64,000 nucleotides of DNA, taken from Sabethes cyaneus (Eukaryota > Arthropoda > Insecta > Diptera > Culicidae). Where the stretch lies: NCBI RefSeq assembly GCF_943734655.1, contig NC_071355.1, forward strand, positions 196,663,939-196,727,938, given 5' to 3'. The translations under genes and the position numbers were made by a program. A model generated the notes under the pieces. The model was not told the DNA's origin, did no database searches, and saw only the letters and a program-made list of their open reading frames with translations. The first letter of the stretch is position 1; each line of letters begins with the position of its first letter. Of this stretch, positions 21,481 to 33,619 are shown one piece after another.

Positions 21481-24275
21481 CCTACATATTACCAGAGCCG
21501 TAGCGACCCCTCGTTCGTTTCTTAAATCCGTATTCTTTTTAAGCCCCCAACCAGATTCTGAACCTGAGTTAAATTCTGGATCACATTTTTTATCAGATTT
21601 GTTACAAATTTTGGAACATATTTGAAGTAGATTCTTTAACCGCTTAGTTGGTTTCGAGGTACGATATTGCCCTAACAACCCTGTCGTCGTATGTTCGAAT
21701 CTCGGCTAGCTGGTGCTGCTAGATAGAGCCAGTAGGTTTGTTTTACTAGCCCCGAAACTGTCCTGTCGGCTGTGAAGTCTGTCGATAAAGAAGGGTCAAG
21801 TCATAGAAAGAAGTTTAAGCCTAAGGCTCTTTTTCTGGACTAGATTCTGGACCAGATTTGGGACCACATATTTGGTAAGATTTGGGATTTGGAGCAGATT
21901 TTGGGCCACAGTTTGTTGATCAGTTTTTAAACCACCCAATCAGATCAGGTTTTGAAGCAGATTCCAGACCAGGACCATATTTTGGAGTTGGACTAGATAG
22001 CAAGCCGTTTTTTTTAAATTAACTTTTGTGTCAGATTTTAGAACAGATTTCGTCTAGATTCTGGACCAAATTTTGAGCCACAATTTTGGTGAGTTTTCTT
22101 TTACCAGATTTTGAAGCAGTCTTTAGATTAGATTTTGGATCCAGATTCTAGGCCTAGTCTTAACCACATTCTGAATCTGCATTAGATTCTGGACCAAATT
22201 TCGGACCACATTTTTATCAGGTTTGGACCAGCTTTTAAATAAGGTTTCATACCTAATTTTTGATCAGATTCTGGACCTGAACAAGATTTTGGAGGTACAT
22301 CAGATTCTAGAGCAGATTTTGAACCACAATTTTTATTAGATTTGGTGCAGATTTTGGATTATATTTTGGACCATATTTTTGATCAAATTTTGAACGAGAT
22401 TCTAGACCTGGACCAGTTTGTGGATCTTGGTCTCTGGACCACATTCTTTATCAGATTTTGGACAACCAGACAGGTTTGAATCAGGTTTTGAACCAGATTC
22501 TAGACGTGAACCGTATTTTGGACCTGGACTAGATTGACAACATTTTTATCAAATTTTGTGCCTGATTTAGTAGGAAATTTTCAAACTAGTTTCTGGAACA
22601 GATTTAGGACTACACATTAGATTTTGGCCATATTTTTGAGCAGATTCTGGATCTGAACCAAATGTTGGACCTCCATCAGATTTAGGGCCAGATTTTGGAC
22701 CACATTTTTATCTAATTTGGACCAGGTTCCTGATAATATTTTGGATCACATTTTTGTTCAGACTCTGGATCACATGTGAGACCAGATATTCTCCATACTC
22801 TCAAATTGGGCCAGATAATAAACCAGATTTTGAACCATACTTTTGTGCAGATTATAAGTTAAGCTAGAATTAGCCTGTACCGTACCCCTATGTGCCGAAG
22901 ACTGCAGAATAAGTAAATAAATAAACCAACAACCAGATCTAGGATCAGAGTGGACCATATTTTGGACCAAGATTATATCGTGGATCACATTTTTCTATCA
23001 AATTTTGAAACAAATATGAACTAGATTGTGGACCATGTTTAGGGCCACTCTTATTTTTAGGTTTTGGATCAGATTCTAGACCTGGTTCCAGAGCATCGCA
23101 GCGTGACGTTGTGGCGGCCTTGGCAAGGAACCGATTTAGCACTCGTTCGTTTCTTGAATCTGTACTCCTTATAAGTTTATTGTTGATAGGATTTTAAACC
23201 ACAAACCAGATTCTGACTCTGCGCTCAATTCTGGACCACATTTTTTTATCAGAATTTGTTCCAAATTTTGTAACAAATTTTAAAACACATTTGGACTAGA
23301 TTCTGGACCAGATTTTAGACCACAGTTTTGATAATATTTTGGGCCACAGCTTTTTGATCAGTTTTTAAACCTCCAACCAGATTTTTGACCAGATTTTGAA
23401 TCAGACAGATTATGGACCCAGATTTTGAATCAGATTGGATTTTGGACCCTGGTTTGGACTACATTCTGGACCTGCATCAGATTCTAGACCAAATTTTGGA
23501 CCGCATTGTTAACACAATTTTACCAGATTTTAAATAACCTCATTTTTGAACAGTTTTTGGAACAGATTCTTGACCTGAACAAAATCTCAGAGCGGCATCA
23601 GATTCTAGATCAGATTTTGGACCACACTTTTATAAGATTTGGACCAGATTTGAATAATATTTTGGACCATATTTTTGGTCACATTTTGAGCGAGATTTCC
23701 CGACTTTTCTCCGATTCTGAACCACATTTTTTGTCAGATTTTGGACCACCAACCATATTTTGGATCAGATTTTGAATCAGATTCTAGACCTGGGCCGTAT
23801 TTTGGACCTGGACTAGATCGACTACATTTTTATCAACATTTGTTCCAGATTTAGCAACTAGTTTTTAGACAGATTTGGACTAGATTCCAGACCAGATTTA
23901 ACTGCATTTTTAATTAGATTTTGGCTATATTTTGACCAGATTCTGCAACTGAACCAAATGCTGAATCTACATCAGATTTTGCACGCCAAATTTTGTACGA
24001 CATTTTTATCAAATTTTGATCTGGTTTTGGATAATATTTTGCACATTTTTGTTCAGTTTTTGAATCAGATGTGGGACCAGAATTTTGTACCTTGACCGAA
24101 TTCTAAAGCACATTTTTTATCAGATTTTGGATCGGGTTCTAGCTTCGCGGCTTGTTCCAGAGTATCGTAGCGTGACATTGTGGCGGTCTTGGTGACGGCT
24201 CGATTTGATGCTCCCTCGTTTCTTAAATCAGTGTTCCTTCGAAGTTTATTAGTTTTTAGAATTAGACTGTTGTAT
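21481..24275. repeat. degenerate minisatellite (CAGATTTTGGACCA) with longer-period order
   Basis: Well over a hundred imperfect, irregularly spaced units related to CAGATTTTGGACCACATTTT fill this region. A separate segment (AGCGTGACGTTGTGGCGG ... CTCGTTCGTTTCTTGAATC) recurs at about 23090-23175 and 24160-24235, with a partial copy at about 21495-21540. This gives higher-order spacing of roughly 1.1 and 1.6 kb. A SINE interrupts the array near 21663. Short frames through it are low-complexity translations and are not genes. Confidence 0.8.
21663..21832 (+). mobile_element. SINE inserted in the minisatellite
   Basis: B box GTTCGAATCTCGG (about 21693-21705), CTAGATAGAGCCAGTAGG, CTGTCGATAAAGAAGGGTC and the AAGCCTAAGGCTCTTTTT tail of the family. 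The body lacks the usual TACTCTAATAGCC segment (short deletion). Confidence 0.75.
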
Positions 24276-25788
24276 ATGATTCCTATAACTCTCTATATCC
24301 AGTACTTCGCTACACTCGAGAGTGTCTTACTTTTGGCGCCCCCTAGAACTAGCACCCTTGGCGAGGGCCAGTCTGGCCAACTGCACGTTACGGTGCTGCA
24401 TATAACCAAAAGTTATTTTCACTCCTGCGTCGTACATCTTTTAGCGCTACCCAGTAAACCATTTGGTTTGTATATCTCGATTGCAACTGAGAAATGCGCC
24501 ATCATATCTGAACGAAAAAGTTGTATTTTACGTCAGATAAGAACATATATGTACCAAAGTGGAGGCAATATACGTGCGGAAATTTTGACAATTATTTATA
24601 ATTCTATCTTGCATTTTATACAGCGGTTTTTATAACACGTAACTTAATACTCCTGAATATATGACTAAGTTATAACTTAATATTACGATCATCTATACTG
24701 CTTTATAATTCACAGTCATGAGTTGTATACGAGGACACGCACGACTGCAAAACAATTTATTGTTTAATTTGTTTTGACATATTCTGATCATTATACAATT
24801 CCAATATAAAATTGACATGAAAATGATTTAATGTGAACTTTCTATTACGATTTTGTGTTATCTGAGTAGCGACTCTAGTACTCTCGCAAGCAGATAAGAA
24901 ATATCGACCAAATAATATATGGAGAATTATCAATATATCGGTTCATTTACCAAAAATCGAGCTTATTCTTGCTCATCTTAAACGTTAGGAGGCAGATAAA
25001 TTCGCTACTCACAACGCTTTCGTTTTTTGTTCAAACGTTTGTTCTGCTGTTGAATGATGTCTGAATATTGTTTTTTCTTGCAATTTGTCCTCTTGTGCGG
25101 CAAGGGGACAACTACAACCAGAGCTAACCTTTTCTGTTGGAGACTAGAGATTATTTGCTCTGTAGTATCCCAAAGAGAATGTAGGACCGACAATTATATC
25201 GGCTGAAACGCAAAAGCTTCGAAGCATGCAGTGCGGTAGAGAAAGAAAAGATTAAACAAAACTAATGCTCATTCGAGAGCAGAGCGAAGCAGCAAAGTAT
25301 TGCAAAAGAAAAAAATCTCCTCGCTTGTCGGTGAAGGTAGCTGCCGGATGACGGATAGAATAGATCAGTTTGTCTTCTGCGCTTTGCCGCTAAAACGCTG
25401 AGGATTGAGCTTATTTTCAGAGCACGGAAAAAGCAAAAATTCAATCATTTTTTGATGTGTCGCGATCTTATCATCAAACATAGCACCGAACTTTGCCTAA
25501 GGTTATTGAATTTTTTTTGGCTGAAAAACGATGTTTAGACGTTTTAGGGCATTGCTTGAAATAGGTTTGGAATGCTACTGACCGCCGTGAAAACACTGTA
25601 TTTTCGTTCTAATATAGCACAGGATTCAAAAAAAAATTCAACGTATTCGATTAAGCCAATTCAATTTTAACCTCTAAATGATAAAAATTTATTAAACATT
25701 ATGTTTTATTCGTATTGATAAAAATTGTTAAGATTTCATCCCATTATTGAGTTATAAACTGTCCAGCATTATTTACAACAATCTTAAC
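24276..25788. other. no gene seen; short dispersed repeat at 24335-24405
   Basis: Mostly unclassified. The stretch about 24335-24405 (CTAGCACCCTTGGCGAGGG...ACGGTGCTG) recurs in diverged form at about 49685-49748, so it belongs to a dispersed family. Confidence 0.45.
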
Positions 25789-25812
25789 CACTGACGAACT
25801 GACATGACACAA
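25789..25812 (+). mobile_element. MITE-2 terminus (partial copy e)
   Basis: CACTGACGAACTGACATGAC is identical to the MITE-2 terminus of copies b and c. The rest of the element is not recognisable; it may be disrupted by the hairpin that starts 11 bp downstream. Confidence 0.5.
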
Positions 25813-25822
25813 GCAAATCTGG

Positions 25823-25929
25823 GGTGACATTGCGATTCTCGTTTCGAGTGCTTTTGGTTCGTTTCGACCACGTTAAACAAATGGGCGAAACGAACCAAAT
25901 TCACTCGAAACGAGAATCGCAATGTCACC
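25823..25929. mobile_element. 107-bp hairpin element, 47-bp arms
   Basis: GGTGACATTGCGATTCTCG opens the left arm and CGAGAATCGCAATGTCACC closes the right arm. The arms pair over about 47 bp with roughly three mismatches around a 13-bp loop. It is the tightest short hairpin in the window and lies just inside a MITE-2 end. Confidence 0.75.
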
Positions 25930-26102
25930 TCTACTTTTTACCGTATAAGAACTTGCAAGCAAGCGATCACTTCTTGTTTACAAGCGAGCGATCGATTATG
26001 TCAAATAGGACAGTAAGTTAAAAGCAGGTACTGAGGACAGCTTTATACTAGATTCAGTTGGTTTTTATAAACCTGTGTTCATTCCCTATGTCCTTTAGAT
26101 AT

Positions 26103-26210
26103 CCCAAGCAACGTCGAAAGTTTTATTACATTCCTATGTTTGTTTTTATGACCATAATTGCTCACAAATACTATTATAAGAGTGTAATAAAACTCAAAAT
26201 GTTTCTTGCC
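26103..26210. mobile_element. MITE-1 copy D
   Basis: CCCAAGCAACGTCGAAAGTT at the left; AATAAAACTCAAAATG TTTCTTG at the right. It has the central TATTATAAGAGTG of the family. More diverged than copy B. Confidence 0.65.
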
Positions 26211-27824
26211 ATGTTTTGATCAAGTGTTCATCGGTATGTTTACAGCATTATACCGCTAATCATATTTTATCAATTGAAAATGTCGATCGAATGACATTTC
26301 AATACAACATTTGCATTTTGTGACCTAAATGATCTCATGAAAAAAAACAGCAAATGTGGAAAAATGATATTTCATGACAAGGGTAGGTGTGATCAAACCA
26401 AGTAATGCTCATTTCACAGGCCACAATCGAAAAAATGCTTCATTCAACCAAATTTTCATCAGATTCTGATAAAGGAAATCTCCATGCAACTTTACGAAAG
26501 GCCCATTCGTGAGCCGGAATGCAGTGAAGTTCCAGCATTTTGTTTTTCTTTTTCACCGACTAGCCAGTGTGGAATGTTAGTGGCAGGAGTAAAAACTCAA
26601 AGGAAAAGATTCTGTGTGTTTTTTTTTCTTTTTCTTTTCATCTTTGATGGCTTCAATGGCTGACCTTGTTTCAACGTATAGTCATTTGTGATTGGCAAGT
26701 AAACAAGCATAACGAAGCAGTAAAAAGCAATAAACATGTACAAACTTTATGGGGCCGACGTAATAGGTCTTAAAATGCGATCTGGTTCAGTTCGTAAAAC
26801 GAAACACGACAATGAAATTTCTTCCCACGTCCTTTTCAAATACAGGCACTCACACAGACACACACACACACAAACGGACGGACGGCGGGCACACGGAACA
26901 CTCATCGGAAGAGAACAGTGCGCCATCTTTGGAGGAATGTTTCCGGGGGGACAGGCAATATTTGGTGCTAATTTAAGCACTTTTTTTTCTTGAAAGGTCT
27001 CAACTAATCGGTGGCTGGAATTGTCACCGTTTTTTGCCAGTTAAAATCGGTAGAATAAACATAATATTGAGCACTTAAAAACGGGAGGCTATTACGGTCT
27101 TAAGTAACCGATAATTATTTGAGAATATTAGGTAGCAAGGTTTGGCACGTTTAGCTCCTGCTGTTGTAGACGAAGTACGGTAATGAGATGCGCCTTACGG
27201 ATTGACTATCGAATTGGATATTCACTATGAATCAGAGGATGTTGCTTCCATTAAAGTTTGCGGAGGTAGAATTTGAAATACGGAACTTCAATGAAATTTA
27301 TTGTTGTCTCAATACCATTTCAAATTTTTTCAATGGTTTTATCTGAATCCACCATAAAGCGATAGTAAAATTAATATTTCTTCCTCAAGATAAAGAAGCT
27401 TTTTCCAAGAGCGCGTTAAGTTCAGTTGATAACGTAGTTTTTTGGGTGTTTCTTCAAGTCTACTTCAATTATACTTCAGAAGTGTTGATAAAATAAGAGA
27501 AAACTCACTTGAGGAAAACCAATACAAAACCTGATAGGCTCTGCAATGCTTCGATAATCTACTAATCTACTACAAAATAAATTGAAATAAATTGAAAGTG
27601 TTCTCGTTTAAAAACGCACACTTAACCAGTTGTATTAGGTGAAATCATACCAAACCAGCTAGACAGGTTTGAAATTAGGGCTCCCAAACAGATCGGTTTT
27701 GTTTAGGCATTAGGCAATAAAAGCAGGACTGCGACCTACTATCACTTGACCTGATTACGTTTACAGACTAGTACAATTAACTTGTGCACTTGTTAACGAA
27801 TATAATCGACAACAGCTATTCGGC
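26211..27824. other. no gene seen; short CA microsatellite at about 26850-26870
   Basis: AT-rich DNA with one short CACACA tract. No frame of protein character was found. Confidence 0.35.
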
Positions 27825-28016
27825 AGGCGGAAAAGTTGCAACGGAGAGAAAGTAATGAAACATTTATTTCCTGATGACAGTGCTCAGACTTCTACTCGCC
27901 TTTTTCAGCTACCGCCAGTTAACTTCCACAGTTTTGCTCTTCCTTTAGAATATTGTCAATAAAAAAAGCTAATGTTCCATTACTCGTTTTCTCTGCCAGT
28001 GTTTTTTCCCGCCTAC
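27825..28016. mobile_element. degenerate foldback element
   Basis: AGGCGGAAAAGTTGCAACGG and GAGAAAGTAATGAAACATT at the left pair imperfectly with AATGTTCCATTACTCGTTTTC and TTTCCCGCCT at the right. About 40 bp per arm with several mismatches and indels, so this call is tentative. Confidence 0.45.
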
Positions 28017-28289
28017 CAAATAGTCTGTGGCGATAGTATTATCCATTAGTAATTATTTCAGCTGTTTAAGACTGAATAGTAAAGGTTCCCTAAGTTCTTA
28101 AAATGGCAGTCTAACCAAAGGGTGCTGAATTAAGCATTGTTGGTCTAAACATTTATTGTGTCGTTGGTTACAGCTGACCACTAAACCTGGTTTGTAACTT
28201 TTCAAACATTCAAACGTCATTTGTTCCATAATACTTTTAAGGCCACCCACAGAGTGGTTTAATATCGTGGCTACGTTTGTCACTCAGGA

Positions 28290-29775
28290 AATTTTAATTG
28301 ATTTTCCTCCCCCCGAGTTCTACCGCTTCTACTCGAAGTGAAAGGCAGCCTAGACTTAGATCATTTCGGTTTGAGCTACTGCCCCACTGCCTTTTAGTTC
28401 GCGATATTGTTGACATATCGGTTGGGGAAACTCACCGCTGCTGGCCGGCCGTCGTAGCATTATGTCAATTTTATGGCCCAACGTTTCCCGGCCACCGAGT
28501 ACGCGGCGGGGTTGAGTTTTTCTTTCCTTTTTTTTTTTATTGCGATGCTCAAAGGTTAGCGCGCCAAACTTCCCTAGGAAATTAAAAGTGGAAAATTAAA
28601 TAACTGTGTCCAACAGTGTTTCGCGTGATAGCGCAGCCTAACAACGCGGCACCGCTAAACAACCAAACAATTATCAGCATTTCTCCCATTAAAACTAACT
28701 CTAAAGGAGGCCAAGTCCCTTTTGCTCCAATCTCGACCGATGTCGTGAGTTTCTCATTGCATTGCCCACACAGTTGCTTCGGCCGGCCCGCCCTCCCCCG
28801 GGTGCACGTCACCCGTTGCGGGTTTTGCGGCTGCTTATCAACCCGGTTTCACGTTTTGCACTTCGAAACAGCGTAAAGCTTTTCCGTGGACCCGCGGATG
28901 GGGTCACCCGTGATAGATCTTCGACCCTAGCGCGCGCAGGAGTTCTTATCGTTGCGCTTCCTAGCTTGAGTCCTAGCAGGTTTCCCTCGGTCTTCGCTCA
29001 CTTGTCCGAGGGCTAGGAATGCAACAAGTTACGGACGCTCCGATAACACAGGGGCCATCAGCTTTGCTTGCAGAAGAACCGCAGTAAACTCAAACAATAA
29101 CCTTCCTCCGCCGGTCGCATGTCTTTTTTTTTGTCCTGCCTGTCCTACTCTCTTTCTCTTGCTTCGGTATATACGACACGCGGTTCTTGGCAAATATGAA
29201 ACTGACATCAACCAGAATCCTGGTTGGAACACCCGGGAGCAGCAATAATGGTGGGATCAAGGCAAGGGAGCAGATTCTCTATGCCAGAGGGCCGTGGCCG
29301 GCTTTAAAACAATTACAGTGCACATGAGAAGCTCAACCGTTCCGCACCGCCAGAATCGAAGCGCTCGCTCGGGAAGACCAGGCTGGCTGGCTGACTGGCT
29401 GGCATGTTGCTCGATCCTCGAGAATTTGTGGTCGATCGTGTTGCGGCCAGAGGTCGTCCTCCGGCCCCGAAAGAGAGCGCACTCGCACAGCGCGCAGTGC
29501 GGATTTTGGGTTGGATGGGAAGTTGGCAGAGAAGTGCGATGTGTTTTTTTTTCGTTGCTTTATGTAATTTTTGTATGGTCTCCTCCGACGCGGCCCACCG
29601 ACCGCAGCACTCTGGTTCTGCCAGAATGGAACGGACGGGCCGAGCCGTGAAGCGATTTTTGTTTGATGACGAAAAAGAGGAGAGCGGTGCAAGCCAGCTG
29701 TATGATTGCAGCGCCAGCAGCGGAGGGAGCAAGCATAAGTTTCGTAAACGGTCAGAGAACAAGACCAAATGACTT
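28290..29775. other. GC-richer, repeat-poor stretch; no gene identified
   Basis: Base composition differs sharply from the flanks and no repeat family is seen. Several frames are open (for example 28616-28876, 29404-29772, minus 29313-29873), but they overlap one another and show no domain. This could be a promoter/5' exon region or a cis-regulatory block; the sequence alone does not decide. Confidence 0.4.
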
Positions 29776-29952
29776 TGACTTCGAATTATCATATCTTGTT
29801 CAGTGTGATTTAGGTCTTTATTGAGGGAAAATTGATTAGCATTTAATTTTTCCTCGCTCATTACTATTACCATATTTTATGCCTAATAGTTTGCTCATAA
29901 TTTTAGCATCAGCAATGGTTTTGTTAGTATAATTCGCATCGTGAACACTATA

Positions 29953-30059
29953 CCCAAGTAATAATTTGGGTTTAATACATGCTTGATTCCTTTTATAACC
30001 AAAACTTTCCATATAAACCACAATATAACATTATATTAATACTCACATTGTTACTTCGG
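29953..30059. mobile_element. MITE-1 copy E
   Basis: CCCAAGTAATAATTTGGG at the left, the inverted CACATTGTTACTTCGG at the right, TA on both sides (29951-29952, 30060-30061). Confidence 0.75.
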
Positions 30060-30190
30060 TAGACATTGATGAAGAAGGTTTCCTCATTGCGAATTTCACT
30101 GTGCCAGTTTTCTTCACGGCAGCACAATTCCGAATGCAGAATTGAGTTTTTACAGCTTATACCCCTACCTGAAAGGTTCCATAGCCACAA

Positions 30191-30498
30191 ACACTGACGA
30201 ACTGACATGACATATTGAAGAAAATCCTTTGAAAACCATCGTCCTACACATTTTGCTTGCACACTAACACCCTCTGTTATGCATGTTGTGAAGTAGCTTT
30301 TATTTGTAGTGTTTCATACTGCAGAAGTTTTTTTTTTATTTTTTTTAATGTGGTTTTAAGCAACTGGTCATTCACCATGCAGGATTTGTGCATCTGTACG
30401 GTTTTATACTGAAAACTCGAAGCAACAATCAAGCTCCGCGGTATTTCGAAGCATGCTTTTTTGAAAAATGCGTGTTTTTTTATTGGACGATAGAATTA
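30191..30498. mobile_element. MITE-2 copy c, one end lost
   Basis: Starts CACTGACGAACTGACATGAC and follows copy b in reverse order (AACCATCGTCCTACACATTTTG, AAGCATGC..TTTTTGAAAAA, GGACGATAGAATTAA), then stops where the mariner terminus at 30499 begins. It contains an extra poly-T/A stretch near 30330. Confidence 0.75.
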
Positions 30499-31260
30499 AA
30501 GGGTGTCTCACATCAAATTGCATCATGGAAGAAACGCTGTAGAAAATTACCTATTTGATCGATCCTTTTTAAACTTTCAGACAACAAGATATAGCCCATT
30601 AGTAAGTTTTTGGCATATTTGTTTAACTCAACTTCGATGCCATAACCATATGCTCGCAGCTTACGCTTAACTTCACTCAAAAAGTGCTGTACAACCTAGC
30701 TGCAGCTTCATCTGTACGGAAATCCACTTTTTCTTCATGTCTTCCTCAGACTTGACCTCTTGGTGATGTTTCCGTAGTGCCTGCTTCATGATAGCCTAGT
30801 ATTTTTCGATGGCCCTTAGTTCAGGTGCGTTGCAGGCGTTCACGTCCTTGGGTACGAAAGTGACTCCATTGGCTTCGTACCATTCCAATACATCCTTTGA
30901 ATATTGGCACGAAGGTAGATCCGGCCAGAAGATCGTAGGGCCCTCGTGTTGCTTCAACAGAGAAGGCAGATGCTTCTGTAAACACTCCTTGAGATAGATC
31001 TGCCCGTTTACAGTCCCGGTAGACACGAACGGCGCACTTCGTTTGCCACATGATGTATTTCTTGGCCAAATTATGTATTTCTTGGCAAACAATGAAAGTT
31101 TCTGCAACCTTACTTCCTCCGGAACATCAAACTTGTGCTGGGCGGTGAAGTACAGTAGCCCCGGAAGCTGCCGGAAGTCCGCTTTGACGTAAGTCTCTCA
31201 TGATGAGAGAGTTGAGGATTTTCCAGGTGCTTGTGCATAATAAATTCGCGACGTTGCTTT
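30499..31260 (-). pseudogene. DD37E-type mariner transposase, C-terminal half
   Basis: Minus-strand reading gives KFDVPEEVRLQKLSLFAKKY, then APFVSTGTVNGQIYLKECLQ and TIFWPDLPSC. The Asp of FWPD and the Glu of RAIEKY are separated by 37 residues, the ITmD37E spacing, so the second and third catalytic positions remain. A duplicated KKYI.W segment and a frameshift precede this block; the N-terminal half and first Asp are absent. Downstream, after a stop, the relic continues (HHQEVKSEEDMKKKW-type) to a terminal motif AGGGTGTCTCACATC at 30499. Inactive. Confidence 0.85.
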
Positions 31261-31961
31261 TCGGGTGACTGATTTCTGATTTGTTGACCATTTTTATCCT
31301 ATGCTGACCAGCTTTATCAAAGCATTGGTCTTTACAAGGGCTGCCAGCTAATAAATAAGTTATTGTTGAACGCTTTAATATTTGGAATCTAAGAAAATGA
31401 GTACAGGGGAATTTTCACGTTTTATTACTCCTAATGTATAGAATGCAGTAGTACCATAAGCCCCCGCTAATGTTACCTTTTTCAATATGAAGTTTTTTAA
31501 ATTGACCGGACAAATTGAAAGAAAATAACAAAAGAAACTAATATGTTTCCTCTTGCAGTGCAATTTTGGTAATATAGTGTATTTTCCACTGTAAGGACTT
31601 TATCACTGCGACCAGTATTTTGATCTATTTTAATACAGTTCATATGCAACTTACCTCTCTCCAGCAGCCAAAATAAATCGTTTCAATCGGAATTACCGCG
31701 AGTATTCCTATCTTTTACAATCCGCTCGTTGAGAATTTGCGTACAGTTGATAAGTTTTAAAAACGTTTGTTTTTTTTTTCAAATGTGAACAACATATTTA
31801 TGGGGTGTGTAACTTGCGCGTATGTGCAAATGAAAAGGGTTAGCAAATATTCGAATTAAAAAAGAATTTGCTTAATCTGAACGAGGAATCATTCGCATTA
31901 CCGGGGTTTCGTGCTAGTACTAAATGGAAAAAAAAATCTCGTTCGCCCATGCCATTGCTAG
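31261..31961. other. no gene seen
   Basis: AT-rich spacer; nothing recognised. Confidence 0.35.
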
Positions 31962-31963
31962 TA

Positions 31964-32367
31964 CCGTGGACCCCCGTTCATATGACCGTTTTTAATCTGA
32001 ACACTTTTTAATTTGAACCCTGATGGTTTGCACGACGTGCAAATTAAAAATGGTTCAAATGTCATTCTCAACATGGCATCATTTGCTTATGCAGACAATG
32101 CACATAAACACGATCTATTTGTACTGATCTAGCGTGTTTAATCTGTTCACGTTGCGTTTTCTCAACGATTATGATAAAAATACGATCGGAACATGAAATA
32201 TTCGCTGCTTGCCACTGCCAACTGAATCAAACCACCAAAACAATAACAAAGAGCAGGACGACCAGTTCATACAAGTTCCAGCAAATTTGGGGTTGCCAGT
32301 TGTTCAAATTAAAAACTAACCCCGTTAGTTTGCATGAGGAATCGTTCAAACGAACGGTGGTCCACTG
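31964..32367. mobile_element. 404-bp TIR MITE (CCGTGGACCCCCGTTC), TA-flanked
   Basis: The left end CCGTGGACCCCCGTTCATAT and right end inverted CAGTGGACCACCGTTCGTTT match over about 22 bp. TA occurs on each side (31962-31963, 32368-32369). The CAGTGGACC-type terminus and TA duplication suit a pogo/Tc1-type parent. Internal AATTTGAAC and AATCTGAAC motifs repeat near each end. No coding capacity. Confidence 0.78.
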
Positions 32368-32409
32368 TATTCGGCTCTTCCAGAGCATTTCGAGCATTTT
32401 AAAAATATC

Positions 32410-32510
32410 TTAGGGGCCGTCCTTAAAGTACGTCACGCTTATAGAGTGGGGCGGGTTGACGTGACTTGACGATTTGTGACGTAGGGGGGAGGGGGGGGGG
32501 GGGGTATGAA
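32410..32510. repeat. GGGGCCGTCC-type repeat end with poly-G run
   Basis: GGGGCCGTCCTTAAAGTACGTCACG followed by GACTTGACG and a 24-bp purine tract that is almost all G (about 32485-32504). This resembles one end of a widespread insect MITE; the opposite end was not found. Confidence 0.45.
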
Positions 32511-32982
32511 GTTATGTGTCGTCACATGAAAAAATTTTCAAGTGGAAAAATACAACTATTGAAAGCTGCTATAAAACTAACGTACTGTTATGTACTAACA
32601 CAATTTGTTAATTTTTTTAATGACGAATTTTTATGTTCAACATGTATGAACAAGACTCATTTATTCTTCTAGTATAAGTTTGTTAAATGGTGCTGCTAAC
32701 TGAAAACCAGTTTATCAATTTACACCTCGTTTTCGTTTGTCAGTCAAAAATTGTAATTACAACTGGTACGCATAACTGGTAAATCCGAGTCATTTCAACA
32801 TTACGACATAAGAAGTCACAATAGAAACAAAATGTCATGACATTTTCAATTACCACACCGTATGTAAGTAAATGTTTTCTTACTGTCATGTACGAATTCG
32901 GGTTACTTTAAACTCTCGTAAGAGATAGACAAGTCGGTACAAAACCAGTACGGAACGAAGGGTTTAATTTACAGGATGACAT

Positions 32983-33090
32983 CCCAAGTAACAATTTAAG
33001 TTTTATTGCTCTCCTATAACGACATTTATGACCAATTTTGGCTGCGAAAACCATCTTAAGGGTATAATAAAACCTTCAATGTTACTTGGG
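32983..33090. mobile_element. MITE-1 copy F
   Basis: CCCAAGTAACAATTTAAG at the left and CAATGTTACTTGGG at the right. The flanks share TGACA (32977-32981 left, 33092-33096 right), a longer shared flank than the TA of the other copies. Confidence 0.75.
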
Positions 33091-33373
33091 ATGACACTGT
33101 TTGCTGGAAAATGTACAAAAAAAGTGTTATCATTTTGGTAACAACTGTGTCAGTAATGTAGTCAGCATCACAAAAGAATGAAAAATATTTAACGCAGAAA
33201 GCTTTATCAATTCAAGACGGATTTTAATGATTCGCCATTTGATTCATAAAAGATTAAGCAATTGCGCGGTTTTCATGCAAAGAATGTATTACGAAATTAA
33301 CGATAACTTTCAAGGTCAGATTTCTTTATACATTTTCTGTGTAATAGCCCGGCTTCGCCCGCCCAGTTATCTA

Positions 33374-33567
33374 CAGGGTACTGGTCTAACAAGCCAGTCG
33401 TCGTAGGTTCGAATCTCAACTGGGCGGTGTCGCTATTGAGTAAATAGAATGTTTACACTAGCTTCGAAGTTTTCCTGTACTCTAATAACCGGCTGCGAAG
33501 TCTGTCGATAAAGAAGGGTCAAGTTCTCGAGGACGTTTATACCCATGGGTTTGCTTTGCTTTGCTAG
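33374..33567 (+). mobile_element. tRNA-derived SINE, most complete copy
   Basis: The head carries CTGGTCTAACAAGCCAGTCG (A-box region) and GGTTCGAATCTC (B box, 33406-33417). The body includes AACCGGCTGCGAAGTCTG and GTCGATAAAGAAGGGTCAAG, and the tail is GGGTTTGCTTTGCTTTG. It serves as the reference for the other SINE copies here. Confidence 0.8.
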
Positions 33568-33619
33568 CCCTGCTTCCCAAGCACGGACGACCTTTACAGA
33601 CGTGTGACAAGCGTGTGAC

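Noticed and set aside
21481..24275. CRISPR-like repeat-spacer array
   Set aside because: Units are irregular and degenerate, spacers are not unique, and the genome is eukaryotic; it is a minisatellite.
24180..24635. 151-codon frame at the end of the minisatellite
   Set aside because: Starts in repeat sequence and crosses a dispersed repeat; no protein character.
29313..29873. 186-codon minus-strand frame
   Set aside because: Overlaps long frames on the plus strand and has no recognisable domain; likely chance in GC-rich DNA.
33374..33440. tRNA gene
   Set aside because: The B box belongs to a SINE head; the acceptor stem and full cloverleaf are missing and the same sequence recurs in other copies.
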